Source: Bacteroidota bacterium | GTDB lineage: Bacteria; Bacteroidota; JABWAT01 | Assembly: GCA_017303995.1 (NCBI GenBank) | Contig: JAFLBE010000013.1 | Span: forward strand, 1-64,000 | Direction: 5' to 3' | Length of the DNA stretch: 64,000 nt | Part shown: positions 63,322-64,000 of the stretch, piece by piece | How positions within the stretch are numbered: position 1 is the first letter of the stretch | How the letters are laid out: every line of letters starts with the position of its first letter | Made by a program: the position numbers and the translations under genes | Notes under the pieces: generated by a model | Told to the model about the DNA's origin: nothing | The model's input: only the letters and a program-made list of their open reading frames with translations | Databases searched by the model: none

Positions 63322-64000
63322 GCTACAACTCCTTCCAGGGCGTGAATTTTCTCAACAATTTCATGGGTCTGAGGGAGAATTCCTCCAAATCTTCTTACAA
63401 AACTAATCGGAGGCAATTGTGTAACACCCGCTTTGCTTAAAGAAAGTCTGATTTCATCTTCCAGCTGACCATTACTGGCTTCAACCACAACAATTTGCCG
63501 GATTTGCGGAATCAGTTTTGAAAGTGCATCAACTGGAAAAGGCCATGCGGTGATTGGCCGGAAAAGACCAACTTTTATACCTTCACTCCTTAATTGCTGA
63601 ACAGCACCTTTTGCCATTTGAGCAGGGGTATTCATTGCAACCAATAAAATCTCAGCATCCTCACAGAAAAACGAATCAGAACGCTGCTCAGCCTTGATCA
63701 TCGTGTCATATTTATGATTCAGTCTTATGTTTCTTGCTTCCAGGTCCGGTTCGGTAATGTCAATTGAGGCAATCAGATTTCCACGGTGGCCAGCATCACC
63801 ATAAACGGCCCAATCTGGGAGTCCCGGTTGAATCATATAATCGGGAAGAGAAACCTTTCCGGTAATTTGCCCCAGATATCCATCGCCGATGATAATAACC
63901 GGATTTCTGTATTTAAAAGTCAATTCAAAAGCGAGCATGGTTAAATCGAGCATTTCCTGAGGAGTTGCTGGAGCAAGAACAACACATTGTGTGTTCCCGT
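63318..64000 (-). CDS. 2-oxoacid:ferredoxin oxidoreductase alpha subunit (cut by window edge)
   Basis: The 3' part of an alpha-subunit gene that runs beyond position 64000. The Met at 63953 is internal: the same frame continues upstream to the edge as GNTQCVVLAPATPQEMLDL, matching the conserved KorA block that precedes AFELTFKYRNPVIIIGDGYLGQ. About 227 residues are visible, including the domain with LIPQIRQIVVVEASNGQLEDEIRL. The ThDP-pyrimidine domain must lie outside the window. The stop overlaps the ATG of the beta-gamma gene. Because gamma is fused to beta here, I expect this alpha subunit to be of the short type, without an N-terminal gamma domain. Confidence 0.9.
   Translation of the reverse strand, partial: GNTQCVVLAPATPQEMLDLTMLAFELTFKYRNPVIIIGDGYLGQITGKVSLPDYMIQPGLPDWAVYGDAGHRGNLIASIDITEPDLEARNIRLNHKYDTMIKAEQRSDSFFCEDAEILLVAMNTPAQMAKGAVQQLRSEGIKVGLFRPITAWPFPVDALSKLIPQIRQIVVVEASNGQLEDEIRLSLSKAGVTQLPPISFVRRFGGILPQTHEIVEKIHALEGVVA

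Overview
The window comes from a bacterium of the Bacteroidota/Chlorobi/Ignavibacteria-like FCB assemblage. Five large secreted proteins end in the type IX secretion (T9SS) type-A C-terminal sorting domain, each with a YPNPFNP core that is typical of Ignavibacteria, Rhodothermia, Calditrichota and relatives. There is a TonB-dependent receptor with a CarboxypepD_reg N-terminus, and several intergenic regions carry the Bacteroidota-type promoter (TTTG or TTG, about 20 nt, then TAnnTTTG). I cannot place it more precisely. I see no rRNA, tRNA, CRISPR array, intact insertion sequence or prophage.

Layout. 1-1.3 kb: two overlapping uncharacterised genes, the first AT-rich. 1.3-2.2 kb: a gene-free tract packed with degenerate dispersed repeats and hairpins. 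2.2-5.3 kb (-): secreted GH31 glucosidase. 5.8-7.3 kb (+): ammonium transporter. 7.5-10.6 kb (+): tight pgi-ribD-ribE operon. 10.9-24.4 kb (-): PEP carboxylase, M20 dipeptidase, TonB receptor, biosynthetic arginine decarboxylase and a 1,333-aa secreted exonuclease/endonuclease/phosphatase-fold protein with Calx-beta domains. 24.6-28.5 kb (+): EamA transporter, ftsH, a small unknown gene and a NUDIX hydrolase. 28.5-31.3 kb (-): secreted endonuclease I. 31.7-38.1 kb (+): lipoate and 2-oxoacid dehydrogenase cluster (lipA, E1 alpha, E1 beta, E2 with two lipoyl domains, E3). 38.5-60.5 kb (+): about 22 kb of secreted-protein genes, namely a 360-aa secreted protein translationally coupled to a 2,282-aa multidomain protein, then a giant 4,630-aa repeat protein. 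60.6-61.7 kb (+): FabH-like ketoacyl synthase. 61.9-64 kb (-): 2-oxoacid:ferredoxin oxidoreductase with fused beta-gamma subunits and an alpha subunit cut by the window edge.

How the genes fit together. The core metabolism centres on 2-oxoacids: a lipoate-dependent, NAD-linked dehydrogenase complex, a ferredoxin-linked oxidoreductase and PEP carboxylase. The secreted part suggests a polymer-degrading, surface-attached lifestyle: glucan cleavage, two unrelated secreted nucleases, peptide handling and very large surface proteins. The T9SS machinery itself is not in this window.

The most notable observations are (i) a dispersed palindromic repeat that appears to have inserted in frame into the endonuclease I gene and is translated as about 24 extra residues; (ii) the giant protein, built from five supermodules that each end in a conserved ~120-residue unit I do not recognise; (iii) at least four families of dispersed intergenic hairpin repeats; and (iv) the fused beta-gamma oxidoreductase.
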